A stretch of 64,000 bases of DNA from Pocillopora verrucosa (GCF_036669915.1 NC_089322.1:19601617-19665616); one strand, 5' to 3'. Shown: positions 23,111 through 36,063, counted from the first letter of the stretch. Translations and numbers: made by a program. The notes: a model not told the origin generated them from the letters alone.

Positions 23111-25046
23111 TAAAAGGAAGAAAAAAGCCCGCATATTTATGACCAGCGTTTCAATTTTTAAAAAACTCAGTCACCAGGCCTCGACTGCGGACAAGACGCT
23201 CATACATATCGCTATGGAAATAAAACTACGCAAATGGAAGGAAATGTTTCTCTAATCTGTTTTTAAAATCGAATGAAGATCGTAATGGTGGATCTAAGAA
23301 GGAGACAAGCTGGTAGTTGAGATGTCTTTGTCGTCAGTTTTTCCTGCCTTACCGGGTGTTTACACCCAAAAGCACAAGCAAAAGTTAGTTGACTTACATG
23401 TGTTAATGTTTGTTGCTCACCAATATATTTGTGGCTAATTAGCGCGATTCGAACCACTCGATAATTCTTGATGTTGACAACAGTACACAGAAAACTGTCA
23501 GCTTTTACGATGGGTCGTACCTTTCTTCTCAAAAATTAATGATGTTAATAATAGTTTGGTAAAATAACTTTCCAAAGAAATCAATTGATCATTGAACATT
23601 TGGCAAGGATATTTCTAAACTTGTTTGTATTAACAACAAATCGGAAAATCTCTGATTCCGAGTTACATCATACTGGATGTCACAGATGATTTCTATCACA
23701 AGATCCATCTCGTTGTTAGCTTTATGTTTTCCGCCCAGTAGACATGAGTAGAGTATATCGTTTAAGAAAGATCGCTGACTTTTTTAAGATTTATGGTTCT
23801 TTAATAACACTGGATAGGATAAAATAACATGCTATATATGTGTATTTTATTAATAGAAAAATGTTCTTTATGATGTGGAAGCAGGTGGAAAAATAGAAGT
23901 AAAACAATAATTCAAATGGTACATTACCAAGCACTCTAAATAATAAGGTTACAATCCTAACTGGTGGAAAGCAAACAAATCTTATATCCACAAGCATGGT
24001 TTCAGACAAGAAACCTGGACCTTTGCCTTGTGAATTTACCCTATATTCCTTAGCAGTGACTAGGATCCAATGTTTTCTCGTAGTATCATTCCTGAATCAC
24101 ACATTAAGGTCGCAAGAATTAAGAAAGTGATCACCAACTTAAGAAGCTCTTGATTGTTAAACAAATTCTCATTGTCAGCACCATAAAATGTATAGGAAAC
24201 AGTATGGAGAATTTGCATACTGATATTAAGGTGTGAAGGATTAATGAACTTAACAAATTCGTCAAATAAAAAAATCATGAAAGGCTCTTTGCTGCCAAGT
24301 TTCCACCCTAAATTTCAATATTGCTGGACCAGGTCTCCCATCTTAACTTTGATATTTTATAATAGTTAATAGCTCTCTTCAAGACACCATGGTCACAGTA
24401 CACAAAAAATATGAAAAGCTGCTTCTATTGTTAAGCAATTATTGGATGAGGGTGAGCATGATATCATGAAATATCAAAACCAATGTCTGAAGTTTGATAA
24501 TTCATGATATCATGGGACAACCAAATTCAATAATTGTTTTATTATACATTTTTCAAACTGCAAAGGAAGACACTTCTCTGAGTTTGCTTAAGTATGAGAA
24601 CACTACACAGATGAGGGGCGTGGAAACTAGGCAGACTTTGAAGTCAACATGATGAATGCAATATCCACCTAAGGTATTGCATTTGTAGTGGCAACTTCAC
24701 ACACTATTATACATTGATTGAATGCTCTAATGCCTGATCAGATTTTTCATGATAAGTATAACCATACTACACAATGAGCTAGCAATATTGTGCAATTTGA
24801 GTCATTCTAGAGAAGACTTCTTTCACATTTAAAGAAGATGAAATTGTCACACAAGAATGAAGCAGTTTAGTGGACTTGAAAAGGTTTTGTGTGTAAATGT
24901 TCCATTGACAGGTTCCTCTTTAAAATTGTATGGCATCTGAATGAAGAGCAATGCAAAAAGTCTGATTTCTAATGACAAAACTGTATTATTACATTTATCC
25001 ACCATGTGTAGGGTTCTGGAAACAACTAGCAATGCTGCAAGCTCAG
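23111..25046. other. Intergenic; diverged interspersed repeat at 24055-24248
   Basis: Between divergent MANF and the unrecognised coiled-coil gene. At 24055-24248 words such as 'agaagctcttgattgtt', 'acagtatggagaatttg' and 'gatcaccaac' match 44533-44664, 54700-54898 and 58980-59160 in one or other orientation (a diverged relative of the CCCTTTAACTCCC family). Upstream exons of the coiled-coil gene may lie here but I could not identify them. Confidence 0.5.
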
Positions 25047-28000
25047 TTCATTCTAAAAAGAGCAAAAATAAGCACCTGGCCGAGGCTGAGAAACAGAAGG
25101 CTGAAGCTGAAGTGAAGGCTGCAAAAGAGAGGGAACAGGTACCTCAGTAGTTTGTTGTGTTTACCTCCTATAGATGACCAGGACAGAATTTCTCCTTACA
25201 TTATCAATAGAATACCAAGTAAACAAGTAATGAGAATAAAGGAAAATATCAATTAGGGGATTATTGGTTGATCCAACACCAAATTCTTCAAACTCACGTC
25301 ATAAAAATTGTATGGCTGACAGTAAGGAGAATTACTAATGAGATCTATGGAGTGAAAGGCTAACAAGCTAATCATTCAGAGAGAGGTAATCTGTGTGAAG
25401 ATGTTGTGTGACTATTTTGCGTGATAAGTGTTGTGTTACGCAGATGCTTTGGCTTGCATTGTGTGACAAGCACTGACAAGCATTTGCTCTGACGAAGGAT
25501 TAACGCTCGAATTAAGGGGGTGAGTTTCTAAAGTAATTGTGGTGCTACGTCGGTGGGAGAGTATAACAGGGTAATTTACTATTATAAACTGAGCTGATAA
25601 CGTAAATTGGCCACAGTAAAGAGTTTGCAAACCGGCTGACGTTTCGAGCGTTAGCCCTTCGTCATAGCGAAAGTCAGGAGGGCTAACGCTCGAAACGTCA
25701 GCCGGTTTGCAAACTCTTTACGTTGGCCAATTTACGTTATCAGCTTGGTTGATATTTCTAAATTACCCTGTAACGCTCGAATTGTCAGCTTTAGAACTCT
25801 TTACGGTAGCCAATCAACATTTTCAACTCAGTTGACAAAACCAAATTACTATTGTAGACAGCCAGTGTGTTATGAAATAACTGTGTTGTAACAGTATGAC
25901 ATTCAACATACGCTAGATGTTTCAATAACAGAAATAACCGGGCATGGTCGTCTGGAACTCGAAGTTTCTGATAATCCCCTCCCCATCCATAAGGCCTGCA
26001 TCTGGAAGCCCGGGGGGGTGGGGGGAAACGGGGCTTGCGAGAGCGTTTATGGTGTTACCCGTGAGTAGTTTGTGACGTTTCCTTATTTTTGCAGCAATCT
26101 GTCCGCTTATATGAAGTGTGGTCAAAGATCAAACAAGAGGAGAAAGATGAACATTACCAATACCTGAAGGAAAGAGTCGCCATACAACATGAACTCATCA
26201 AAAGACAAGACTCGCTCTTTAAGAAGCGTCAAGCTCACCTGGAACAGAAACGGTGGCAGGTGAGATTTTACAGCTTAAATTTTACAGAAGAGTTAACTGA
26301 AGAGTTACTGCCGAAAGGTAACTTGAACGGCCGGCGAGTAGGACCTTACCCAGTAAGCGCTTCGGCACGACCGCCACGGTTTCAGCGCCTTCAGGAAAGT
26401 ATGAGGCCTCTGAGCAACGCCAGTCGGTGAGAGGTCTGCAAGGGGTCTGGCACTAATAATTATTTTTGCATGAGCCCCGGCAAAGCTCTCTCCGACTCGC
26501 CTGTGAGGGTCCAAACTACACCTGAACCAGCAAATTCTGAATCGGAATGTTTTAGTACATAGCTACAAGTACGGAGTGCATTACTTCTTTTAAGCCATTT
26601 TTTTGATGGAGGAACATGACTTCCATTAACGTTAATTCTTGAAATGAATCGTAGTTTGAAAGGACACACAGACAGTTAGAGGCAAGAATGACGTGGAATG
26701 GGTCGAGATCAATTAAGGATGGGAAAGATTAACGGTGGACTTAACGCGGATTGCGAATAATACGCTTAAAACAAAAGTCTAAATGTTTCTAGATGCGAAA
26801 CGATGGCATTGTTGTTCCGTGCTGCATTTCAAGCGTTACTCTTGTTCCCAGGGTCTCTCTCTTTCTGACCAGAAACTGCGAATAAATTTGTCTAAACGTT
26901 AATAGTAAATTTCGATTTGACGGTTTCCTCGAGACGTAAGCTTGGGACTTTAAGCCGACGTTTTTTGACCATATTTCGATAGACTGTTAATGAAAGTGGT
27001 AAGTAATAAGTATAATAGTGTTTCAAAACATTAGTGAAATGCGTGAGGGGAAGTTGCTGGATTCTTTATCGTAAAAGAAGGAAGCTTCGATTGTGCTCTC
27101 TTTTGTTAATAGAACCCTCTAGAAGCAGTAGAGATCTCGAGAAAAACCACTGACTTGAACCTCACCCGGGCGATCAATCACTTGTCTAGGTTTAGTGTCT
27201 CCCCCAACAGTTCTTCCATGTAGTAGAACAGAGCACAGTCGTAGAACAGTCGAATTAAGCTTCCTTTTCGAAATAAAATTTTGAAAACATGTCGCTATTG
27301 TCATGGGCACTGAAGGAGATGATCGTGTTAATGTGAGAATTGCATTGTGAATTTCATGGTATGATGTCTCAATTGTATCATGAATAATTTACCTATCAAT
27401 CTAATATTTGCATTTTAACTTTTGGATACGAAATTGCCCCACGAGATGGTATGCACAAAAAATATAATTATCATACGAATTTACGCTGTTTTGACTGAGA
27501 AAGTTTTTGTTCTTTATGTCTTCTCTTTTTATAATGCGTAACACCGTTCTGTTAGCTCACTCTGCGCCTTAATGAGATGCAAGTTTCATGGTAACACTTT
27601 GTTGTTTAAAGTGTTGGTTCTCAGTCATGAATATATAACCATATTTTGTTCAATGTACAAGTCGTAATGCCTTGAAACTCTGTACTTTTTAGCTGAAAGA
27701 AGCAAAACGCTTGTCAAAGATGGCCAAGTCGAAAGAATACACCGATTTCGTTCGAAATGTTTTAGGTAAGTGAGAAATTTTTTGAAATTTGTTTTTCGTT
27801 TTTTTGGGTTAAAATACTTTTCACATTTTCGACAGCGTTTAGTGGATTTAAACTTGCATTTTCTTCAAAAATGAACGACTAAACGTTTCTTTATTTTCGC
27901 TTAATTTTCCTTCCAATCCGTTAAAAGATTTTGTAGAAAACTGCCTTATTGCATAAGCAGTTGAGAGGCAAATAGGAAAAGTTCTTATCCTGCCGTGTGC

Positions 28001-31000
28001 CGTACGTGTAAACATTGTTCTTAAATCTCTGGTTCCCTGTTCATCATTTTACGTGGAAGTACAAAGCTATGTACATATGTTAGCCATGAATGTTAGATTC
28101 CGGAAGACTAAGAGTAGTAGATGGTTTCATCGTAATAATTGAGCGCAAATCAGCAGAAATCATCCTCCCCCCTTCACAAATAAAATACTTTATCTCTGCA
28201 CCTTGTTTACTTTAGAACGTTTGATACGCTCAGCGGATGCTTCTTGGAGACAGTTTTGTGATTTTCGCGTAGGTTTTTCTTGCATCTATTGTAAAAGAGA
28301 ACTTGAATTGAAATAATGGGCCTCTCGAAATCAGGTGCAAGGCCAGTTTCCTGTGAATCATTTAAATCCGTTCACTCCTACCATCAATGGAGTGGTAGTC
28401 TCTCAATACGATTTCAATACATTATTTGGAGTCGGATGTGGTTGCATTCTTCTTCCGCTCGCCGTTTGCTTATGAAAACCGTTTCCGAGTAAGTTCCTTG
28501 CCTCAGCTTTCTTCACTGCCATGGTAAACTTGTGCAGTTTTTCATCCACTCTGGCAACCACGAACAACTTTTCCTCAGGAGATATTGCAAAGGAAGTAAT
28601 TAGTCTGCGAGCAGGGCATTATTGTTAGCTGCCTTCGGCACGAGTGTTTCTCTACCTGCGAGAAACTGAGATACTTTGAGAAACATAAGTCAGCGAAAGG
28701 TCTGTCAGAGGTCTAGCGCTATTGACTAGTCTAAAATCCTTCCGCGGGCAGAGAAACGCGCGTCTTGCAGTGGAAATGACCTGACCTGCACAGTTGCGCA
28801 GGCTAGGAAAAAATTCGCTGGTATGTTCATCCACTGCGGCTAAATTACTTGAAGAAACATTTGCTTTCACAGCTCAAGACAAGAAGAAAGCTCTCCGTTT
28901 AAAATCACACGTGCGTGTCATTAGCAGCCACGAACCAGTCCGTGCGCCACAGTCTGCGCGAGATACCAAAAGTAGCTACGAAAGTGCAAAAACTCAATCA
29001 CCTGGTCAATCTAGTCTGGACAGTCACGGAACGGCAGTGGTAGAAAGTTCGCTTCTCACGGATAATTTCAAGGAACTGCTCCATGATCCTGTTGAGGTTC
29101 AGTTGCAGAAGTTGTTGGGTGCGGGTGCCGAAGATTTTCTTCATCCGACTTTCCGCGAAGGAGCTAAGAAAACTCTTAATCCGATGGCGACGCAGAGAAA
29201 ACGTACGTATTTTAAGAACCTTTTTCGCGTAAGAACGCGCGCGCGCGCGCGGGTCCATACGTGCGGAGTTCATGCGCAGAAAAAGGAACACGTGGTTCTC
29301 ACGTTGTTGTTGTTTGAACTAACTAAGATCTTCTAAATTTCGCCTTTGAATTTTTATTGAAACTGTAATGACGCACTTAGTATCAGGCTTTTGGTTAGTA
29401 CAGACCAGTAAAAAAGCGGGCGCGCAAAACAATTTCAAGTAAGTGAGCGCGCAGCGGGAAACGACTACGTAACGTTTCTCATTTTCCTTTTTTCCTCGCG
29501 TGCCTTCCTTTTTAACAGCCTCCACTGACTGAGATCTTTGAACAGGTCAGCGGTGACTTATTGTGTGACCTGTATGACTTGAAATAACAAAATTTATTCT
29601 TTATTGCAATTTTGTTCAGTGAGTGGCATTGGAGCGCGTGAGCTGTGGGGGATACTGAGGAGCAATTCGCAATCTAAACTAGAAACACAAGATGACATGA
29701 TACCAGTTGATGTAAAGGTAATTCAATTTTTTGCACAATCTGTAACTAAATTCACTCTTCGACGTCTTTTGTCATCCCTGTGTCTTTCAGTTTCAATTTA
29801 TTCTGACGTCTGTAGCGTTGTTTAGCGTTTCTAACTATTATTTTAAGATTTCTAACTGTTTTAAAATTATATTCTTGCGCCACGAAAACTACTCAGAATT
29901 TCGTCACGTCACTAATTGGACCTTGGCAAGAGACTCAGTCACAAACTGATCTTAACTTGAGCAATTTTTGAAGTTCGCCACCTCTCTAAGCTGTGGTTAA
30001 GTTTTGGGGCTAGCATTGCAAAAGATCGTGATTGTATTTCGTCCCTGCATATAAATGTTCTGATGTTGTTTCTCTACTGGGCTGAAGTGTAATCAGTAGG
30101 AAACACCATTTTTTTTTAAACATATGTTTTTTTTTCATGTCGTAGAATGCCTACAGGGCTTTCCTAAGGGAGTGTCTCCACAACAACGTACCTACAGTGC
30201 GAAGGAGTTTCTGCAAGGGCGAAGAAAACGTGAGTAGAACACACCGTCATGAATTTATAAATGATTGTACTTGTTCAATGATTCTGTCATTTTGACCTTT
30301 TTGTGAAGTTAATTATTTCCTAATTTATAAATTAATTTTTATCACTGTATTTTGGACTTCGATTAGACGACGCTCTTTGCTAAACAATCTTGTTTTTACC
30401 AGTCATCGACTCGTTACTTTGTGTGGATTTCACTTGTTCCGTGTGTTATTTGGATTTTCTTTAAATTAACTCTTTGGTTGTACGATTGGACTCCATAGGA
30501 CTTCACAAAATCATTTATCAGAAAATACGACTTTAGCTTGTCGTATCATATTTTTAAAGGAGGTTTACTAGAGAGCCTCGATTTTGTGCACTAGACCCAT
30601 TTTTCCCGGCTCGTATCCAAACGTATTGATCGCGTAGTAATAATGTTACTGAAGCTAAATCAGTCGACACTCGAAGAATACTTTTGTGATTTCATAATTT
30701 TCCGCCTGTAGGTCTTTGAAGAGGATCGTGTAAGTGAGAGCCAGTTGATACAGGACATTAAATTCACACGGCATCGTTTAGAGCTTATGTTCAGAGTAGC
30801 TCATATGAACCGTGATAAAACCAAACTACTGGTGAAAACTATGGACCCCGAGGGACCCTCTGAGGGGACAGTGAGTCGTCCACCAAGATACGATCCGCAG
30901 CAGATACTTGACATGCCCATGGTAAGAGCGTGAATGGAATGGTTCAATCTTGGATAAAGTAATTTTGAATTTAGTGTCCAAAATGATCCGGGATTGAATT

Positions 31001-31978
31001 AGATAATATGTTTTTCTCAACTGTTGTAATACCTCCTATCCCCTCTCCCCTCTCCCCCCTCCCCTCTCCCCCCTCCCTTCCCCCACCGACGCAGCACCGC
31101 AGTCATTAAGAAACGTACCCCCTTGGGATTGAATTAGCTTAATTTGCCTGGACTATGCTTCGCTCTGTGATTGATCTAAAAACTAAGAATTCGCCCTGGT
31201 CCCTAGATCAATCGTCTCTAACTATAACTAATCATGACTTGGTCAAACGCGTGTTCCCACGCTTTTGACACTCATTTGAGATTTACTTTATGGCGTAACC
31301 AGTTATGTCAAATACCACAATGACGATCAGCAAAAGGACCCTTAAACCCTTACAGGGCAGACCACTCTCTAAGAGGAGGTAGAAAAAGAATGGATTAAAC
31401 TCGTTAGTGTTAGAAAGCACTGAGATTTAATCGCATATCATTAAGGGGAAGCATCAAAATTCCCAGTCGCTTTAGACTTAAAAAACCAGGCCTTAGCCTA
31501 AAAGTTACAGCTGTTTTTTAACCATTTTCATCCCTAGGAAACGCGTCTTGCACGATTACCAACGCTCGCATTAACAGACGCTGATGGAGAACGCCATTCG
31601 ATACAAGAACCACCCTCCCCTAGAGCAGAAAGCACACATGAACCGGAGAAAAAAGACGTGATTGTCGGAGGAGAAAAGATTGTATTCCTCACTGAAGAAA
31701 TGGCGACCTGTGAGGGAGAATTCGCCAAACGACACAAGGCTCTTGGATGTTCTAAAGAAATGGCTCCACTCTCTAAAGGGCCACATAGAGGGATCAATAT
31801 AAGAGAAACTCTCTCAGCCCCTCCAAGTAGCATGGGCTCAAGGGAAGCGAAGAAGAGCCAGGGTAGATTGTGGGAACCGCTTAGTTTAAGTGCCCTGTTG
31901 GAGTACAATGCACCAGTTCCCGCGCCGGGTAGTGGCGAATTCTTGTTAGGTCAAACAAAAAGGTGGAAAATACAATGA
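25047..31978 (+). CDS. Unrecognised multi-exon coiled-coil protein (5' end uncertain)
   Basis: Eight phase-compatible exons: about 25047-25138, 26095-26259, 27693-27765, 28873-29202, 29620-29717, 30146-30229, 30712-30921 and 31538-31978 (stop TGA). All internal GT/AG junctions close in frame, about 495 codons. I do not recognise the family. Exons 1-3 are strongly charged and helical ('EKQKAEAEVKAAKEREQ', 'YEVWSKIKQEEKDEHYQYLK', 'LKEAKRLSKMAKSKEYTDFV'), predicting a coiled coil of about 100 residues. The middle is low-complexity S/Q-rich. Later exons contain conserved-looking blocks ('GARELWGILRSNSQ', 'AYRAFLRECLHNNVPTVRR', 'QDIKFTRHRLELMFRVAHMN'). The C-terminus ends with 'LWEPLSLSALLEYNAPVPAP' and 'KRWKIQ'. 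There is no signal peptide or membrane segment. The first exon's acceptor is weak and the start codon is not assigned. Possibly a cytoskeletal or ciliary protein, but that is only a guess from composition. Confidence 0.7.
25173..25368. repeat. 'CCCTTTAACTCCC' interspersed repeat, copy
   Basis: It holds 'gacaggacagaatttctcct'-like sequence, then 'aataccaagtaaacaagtaa', 'tgagaataaag', 'ttgatccaacaccaaattct' and 'aggagaattactaatgaga'. Same order as 61224-61433. It lies in the first intron of the coiled-coil gene. Confidence 0.8.
25480..25852. repeat. Foldback element, copy B with extra partial copies
   Basis: A full inverted-repeat copy (25514-25770) is centred on 'gacgtttcgagcgttagccc' and 'gggctaacgctcgaaacgtc'. 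It is flanked by partial copies of its arm at 25480-25510 and 25771-25852, suggesting nested insertion or replication slippage within the family. Confidence 0.85.
29872..30062. repeat. Two-copy element shared with MED20 intron 1
   Basis: It matches 33697-33885 at high identity: 'ttgcgccac(g/a)aaaa(c/t)tactcagaatttc', 'ttggcaagagact', 'caaactgatctta', 'gagcaatttttgaagt', 'taagctgtggttaagttt', 'gggctagcattgcaaaagat', 'cgtgattgtatttcgtccct'. Here it lies between the exons ending at 29717 and starting at 30146. Identity is higher than for the other repeat pairs, so this is a recent dispersal. Confidence 0.9.
31039..31124. repeat. Pyrimidine tract followed by foldback-element end
   Basis: 31039-31084 is only C and T on the + strand, giving many G runs on the minus strand. 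At 31083-31124 it continues as 'cccaccgacgcagcaccgca' and 'aagaaacgtaccccctt', the terminal sequence of the foldback family. Located in the last intron of the coiled-coil gene. Confidence 0.75.
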
Positions 31979-33385
31979 TAACATTTTTCCTTCAGTAATT
32001 CATTCGAGCAAACTGTTTGCAAGTGAAGTCATTCTTCGTGTGATATTATGGAAGTGTCACATGTACAAGGGGCGAGGGTCGTCATGTGTTGTTTGGGAGG
32101 CGAACTTGGTCGAGCGAACAACTTAAGGTAGTCGTGGGCAGAGTGGGATTTCTTCTTCAGTCGTGTATCTGGTTGTTGCCCGATGATCTTCTTGGGATTA
32201 AGAGAGCTACAGACAAGTTTTCTTGAGGTGATTTTAATCAATCATCGAAAATGAGAAAAGAGAGAGGAAAGCTCGTAATCCAGGCTTTAAAAATAGTAAT
32301 TTCATCATAGTTATTTATAGCAAGTGACTCGAACGGGTCTGTTTTCGGACACCTCCGTTCTAAGTGAATGTATCATAATTACGAGCGGTGAGATACGTTT
32401 TAATGATCAAATCGACTTTTAAAAGAAGGGAAAGGTATTTTTTCAGCACGAATTCGGAAGTGTAGGAAAGCTTACGTCTGTTTCCGTCTGAACTAAAGTT
32501 AACTCTAGTAGACATGTCTTAGATGGAGAGATCTCTGAACGTCCTTCCTTGACCTTCATTTCTCTTGGTTCACAGTGCTTCTCGTGAAACTTTAAAACGT
32601 TACCCACATGTGCCCCTATACAAACGCTGAAAAACTCAAAAGGTTAATATATTCTTTTAATTAACAAAAAGAGCAGGAATTTTGTAACTGTAAATCAATT
32701 TCTTTGAGAAGTTTTGTTTTCAGGGCTTTTACTCTTAAGTGAAAAACGCTGTGATTCCACTGCCAGAATGCTCGTTACTCATTAAAAACAGTTAAAAGAT
32801 ATTATTTTTTTGTAAATAGATGTTTGTTCCACGAACTGTTGTTAATGAGAGACGGAATCTCTTTAAATGAAATGTTATCTTAACTAATAAAGTTTGATTT
32901 TTTAATTCATGTTACTGTGAACATGTACCTGGTAAATTTTCCCTAGAGGGTTTTGTTTTTCGGTTTTGTTTTTGTAATCTTAACTTTAATACCAATATTT
33001 CAGTAGAATGGTTCATGAACGCTCTTTGGAAATAACTCGCTTTTTTCAGTATTTATTACCGTTTTATTTTATTTCATTTTACTTTTTAGCAATTGTTAGT
33101 GCACATGACTACATCTTTGAAGTCTGCATATAATTCCGTAAGCCGCTTTTTACTCCTTCACCCCCCTCCCTCCCCCTGCTGTTCACGTTTTGTCGCTATC
33201 AGCGTATCCCTGGGTACGAGGTTTCTAGGAGAGCGGACGGCGTGGAGACTAAGTTCCAAAATGGCCGCAAATCTGAGCAACTGATGTTCCGTCCATTAGA
33301 CAGTTAGTCGTTAATTTTTCCGGACATAAATGGTTGATCTCGTCAACTAGAGTAAGAGAGAGGCGTTAACACAGATCCAGTTAAA
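31979..33385. other. Intergenic between coiled-coil gene and MED20
   Basis: AT-rich 3' flank followed by the MED20 promoter region. About 130 bp before the MED20 start codon, 'ccaaaatggccgcaaa' (around 33256-33271) resembles a YY1-type AAnATGGCNGC promoter site. No coding exon recognised. Confidence 0.5.
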
Positions 33386-36063
33386 ATGGGAGTAACTTGG
33401 TGAGTTATGAAATCAGGAGAACATTAAATTGAGGCGATCTTTGCTCGAAACAGCGTAGTACTGTCAAAGAGCGTGTTTCTTTTTGGGAGAACGGCTGAAA
33501 GAAAATTTATAAACGCTGCTTTGCTTGGGATGTCCAATACAAGCATTTGCTCTCCAGTAAGATACTTTGTGTACCATATGATCGCTAAATGCTATAGATG
33601 TGTGCGCTCGAACCAAGTACTGTAGTCCATAATCACGAAGAAAAAAGTAATGTTCTTATTATTAACTCTTCCCATATTAAAAGGTGCCAAAGCCTATCGT
33701 TGTTGCGCCACAAAAATTACTCAGAATTTCACCACGTCAATACTTGGAACTTGGCAAGAGACTTGAGTCCCAAACTGATCTTAATTTGAGCAATTTTTGA
33801 AGTTTGCCACCTCTGTAAGCTGTGGTTAAGTTTTTAGGGCTAGCATTGCAAAAGATCGTGATTGTATTTCGTCCCTGCACATAAAATGCTATAGATATGT
33901 GCACTCGAATCAAGTACTGTAGTCCATAATCAAGAAGAAAAAAGTAATGTTCTCATTATTAATTCTTCCCATATTAAAAGGCACCAAAGCCTATCATTGT
34001 CTCTGAACATGTTCTTAACAACTCATTAGTATAATTTAATTTTAAGCTTGATTCCAGTGGAACTTCCAGAAGGAAAAAGTGGCCAACAGGCTCTTGCAGT
34101 TGAGAAGCTTCAAAAACGTGCCGAGTTAATGGGTGCTCAGAAGACTGGTAACTGGTGTGTCAACTGTGAGACTTACCAGGCAGTAACGACATTCAGTAAG
34201 TATGGAGAGCACTTTAATGTCCTTGATCTTGTCAATCTCTGAACTCACTGCTATATTCCTCTGTAACACACACATTTCTTCAAATCTGTTGAGGTCTGCA
34301 TGTAAGTTGAGTGGTCATGTGGCTGATTAAAGTGGAAAGGGTTGTCACCTTGAATGAGATGCCTTGACAGACATATTCCTAATAACAATACTTTGGAGGA
34401 GAAGTTTGGGAAACCTGGAGAAAAATCTTCAGACTGCAGACCAAACTGGTGACAAACTGAACTTAAATATGATGCCTTTGCAGGAATGGAACTCAAGCCA
34501 CAAGGCGGTGGGGCTGTTCTTACCACTACTTCATATTTGCTTTACTTTTGCTGTGGCAAATATTTGAAAGAAATCCTAAATGTAGCTTGAAATCTAGTTT
34601 TCTCTTAAAAAGTATCTTGTTAAGGATACCAAACCTGTGCTCTGTAAAGATAAAAAAAGCAATATTGCTCTGTCAGCCATGAAGTCCAACTCCAATGACC
34701 TTCTATATCTACAATATTATCCAGTTTTTTGTTCTTCTTAAAGGTACAGCTAGCAAACTCATTCATCTGGTGCATAGTACAGAATTTCCCTACTCATCAT
34801 TTGCTGTTCTGGAGACAGGCACATGTCTGGTAGCAGATTCTGGTTTTGATTCCTTGATGTCTAAACTTAAGACATTCTATGCACCAAGAAAAACATCGAA
34901 AATAGAGGTGAATATTTTGGTTTTGTAAAAATCAGTTAAGGCTTAGGGCAGCTAGTTTTGTAGCTTTTTCTGTTTCCTTTTCTTCTCACACTCACTTTGT
35001 GCTTGCCTCTGCTCACCTGCAAATGTCCTTTGAGAAGTTTAGACAGTCGTCAAGAGTTTTTCATTGTATGTAAACTGACATCATCCCATAGGGAAAAACT
35101 GTTATTCAACAATTATTCACCAAAGGCAAAGTGAACATTGTTGAATGATCCCCAAGACAAAGTCCAAGGATTATTCAACAGTATTCACAAAGCCTGAGGT
35201 GAGTAATATTAGTTTGATTGCTCAGGTACTTTTGAATTCTGTTGTGAATTTGGTTTGTTGTTGAAACCAGTCTGTTACAATTGTTTTTATTCCTTGCAGC
35301 TGGTTTCCACTAGAATTTAACAGGTTTATTAACTTAAATCAGCTAAAACTTCACATTTTTCTATTGAAAAGTGTTATGCTAAACTTAGTGACATCTTTTG
35401 TGCTCCTCAGAATTGAATTTTTTTCTATTGCATTTATCAGTTCCTGCATAGCATTGACGAAATACAAGGCAGCCATTTTGAAATTTAGTGCCCCTTGCTA
35501 TAATCACCTAATGCAAGGTGACAATAGAGAGATTTGGTGCAATACTTGACCAATCAGAATGTGTGCATCTCCATAATCACCAGAGCAATTATATGAATAA
35601 CTTTTAGAGAAAGGTGATAACCAAGTTTACACCTATGCACTCTTCAATGCAATTCTCCTTCAGGCAAAAGGACATCGCTATGAGTTGGGAGACTTTGTTC
35701 TTAAGTTTGGACAAGTTTCTGCAGGTCCAAGTTTTAAAGGAATCGTTGTTGAGGTGCAGTAAAACAATATAGAGTTCTTAATTCTTTTCTTCGTTTTGGC
35801 GTTCATTAATTATTCATGTATTTATTATTTGGTGTTTGGTGTATTTTCAGGTGGAGTATCTGCCCTGCTTAGATGTTCAACAATGTTGGGGATTGATCAG
35901 TGAGTTTCTGTTGAGCTTTATGGACCCTTCAATCGTGCTTCCTCCACCTCCCAAATGCAGCAATAAAACAAGTGAACTGTTTTGTCCATCAGACACGATA
36001 CTCCAATACATTGAAGTGTTTAATACGTATAGAAAGTCTGCTGGAGCCACTTCTTTGTCCTAG
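33386..36063 (+). CDS. MED20: Mediator complex subunit 20
   Basis: Five exons: 33386-33399, 34047-34195, 34744-34907, 35664-35753 and 35851-36063, total 209 aa (human 212). The first exon carries only 'MGVT' plus two bases of Cys, and the next continues 'CLIPVELPEGKSGQQALAVE', matching the vertebrate MGVTC...EGKS start. Other family blocks: 'GNWCVNCETY', 'KLIHLVHSTEFPYSSFAVLE', 'CLVADSGFDSLMSKLK', 'RYELGDFVLKFGQVSAGPSF', 'KGIVVEVEYLPC', 'DTILQYIEVFN'. MED20 is a head-module subunit that pairs with MED18 and links activators to RNA polymerase II. The acceptor at 34045-34046 was preferred to the 'cag' at 34055-34057 because only it keeps phase. An AATAAA (36066-36071) sits directly after the stop codon. 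Confidence 0.96.
33594..34003. repeat. 110-bp direct duplication flanking the two-copy element in MED20 intron 1
   Basis: 33594-33696 and 33893-34003 are near-identical direct repeats ('caagtactgtagtccataat', 'aagaaaaaagtaatgttct', 'cttcccatattaaaaggt' or 'ggc', 'accaaagcctatc'). The intervening 33697-33885 is the element also found at 29872-30062. The structure is repeat A, element, repeat A'. Confidence 0.9.

Noticed and set aside
28794..29336. Start at the Met before 'RRLGKNSLVCSS' as an independent gene
   Set aside because: The region before 28873 is intron by phase and splice signals. The frame from 28873 joins in phase to both neighbouring exons.
34047..34060. Acceptor at 34056-34057 for MED20 exon 2
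   Set aside because: It would break phase with the 14-base first exon. The acceptor at 34045-34046 restores the family N-terminus.
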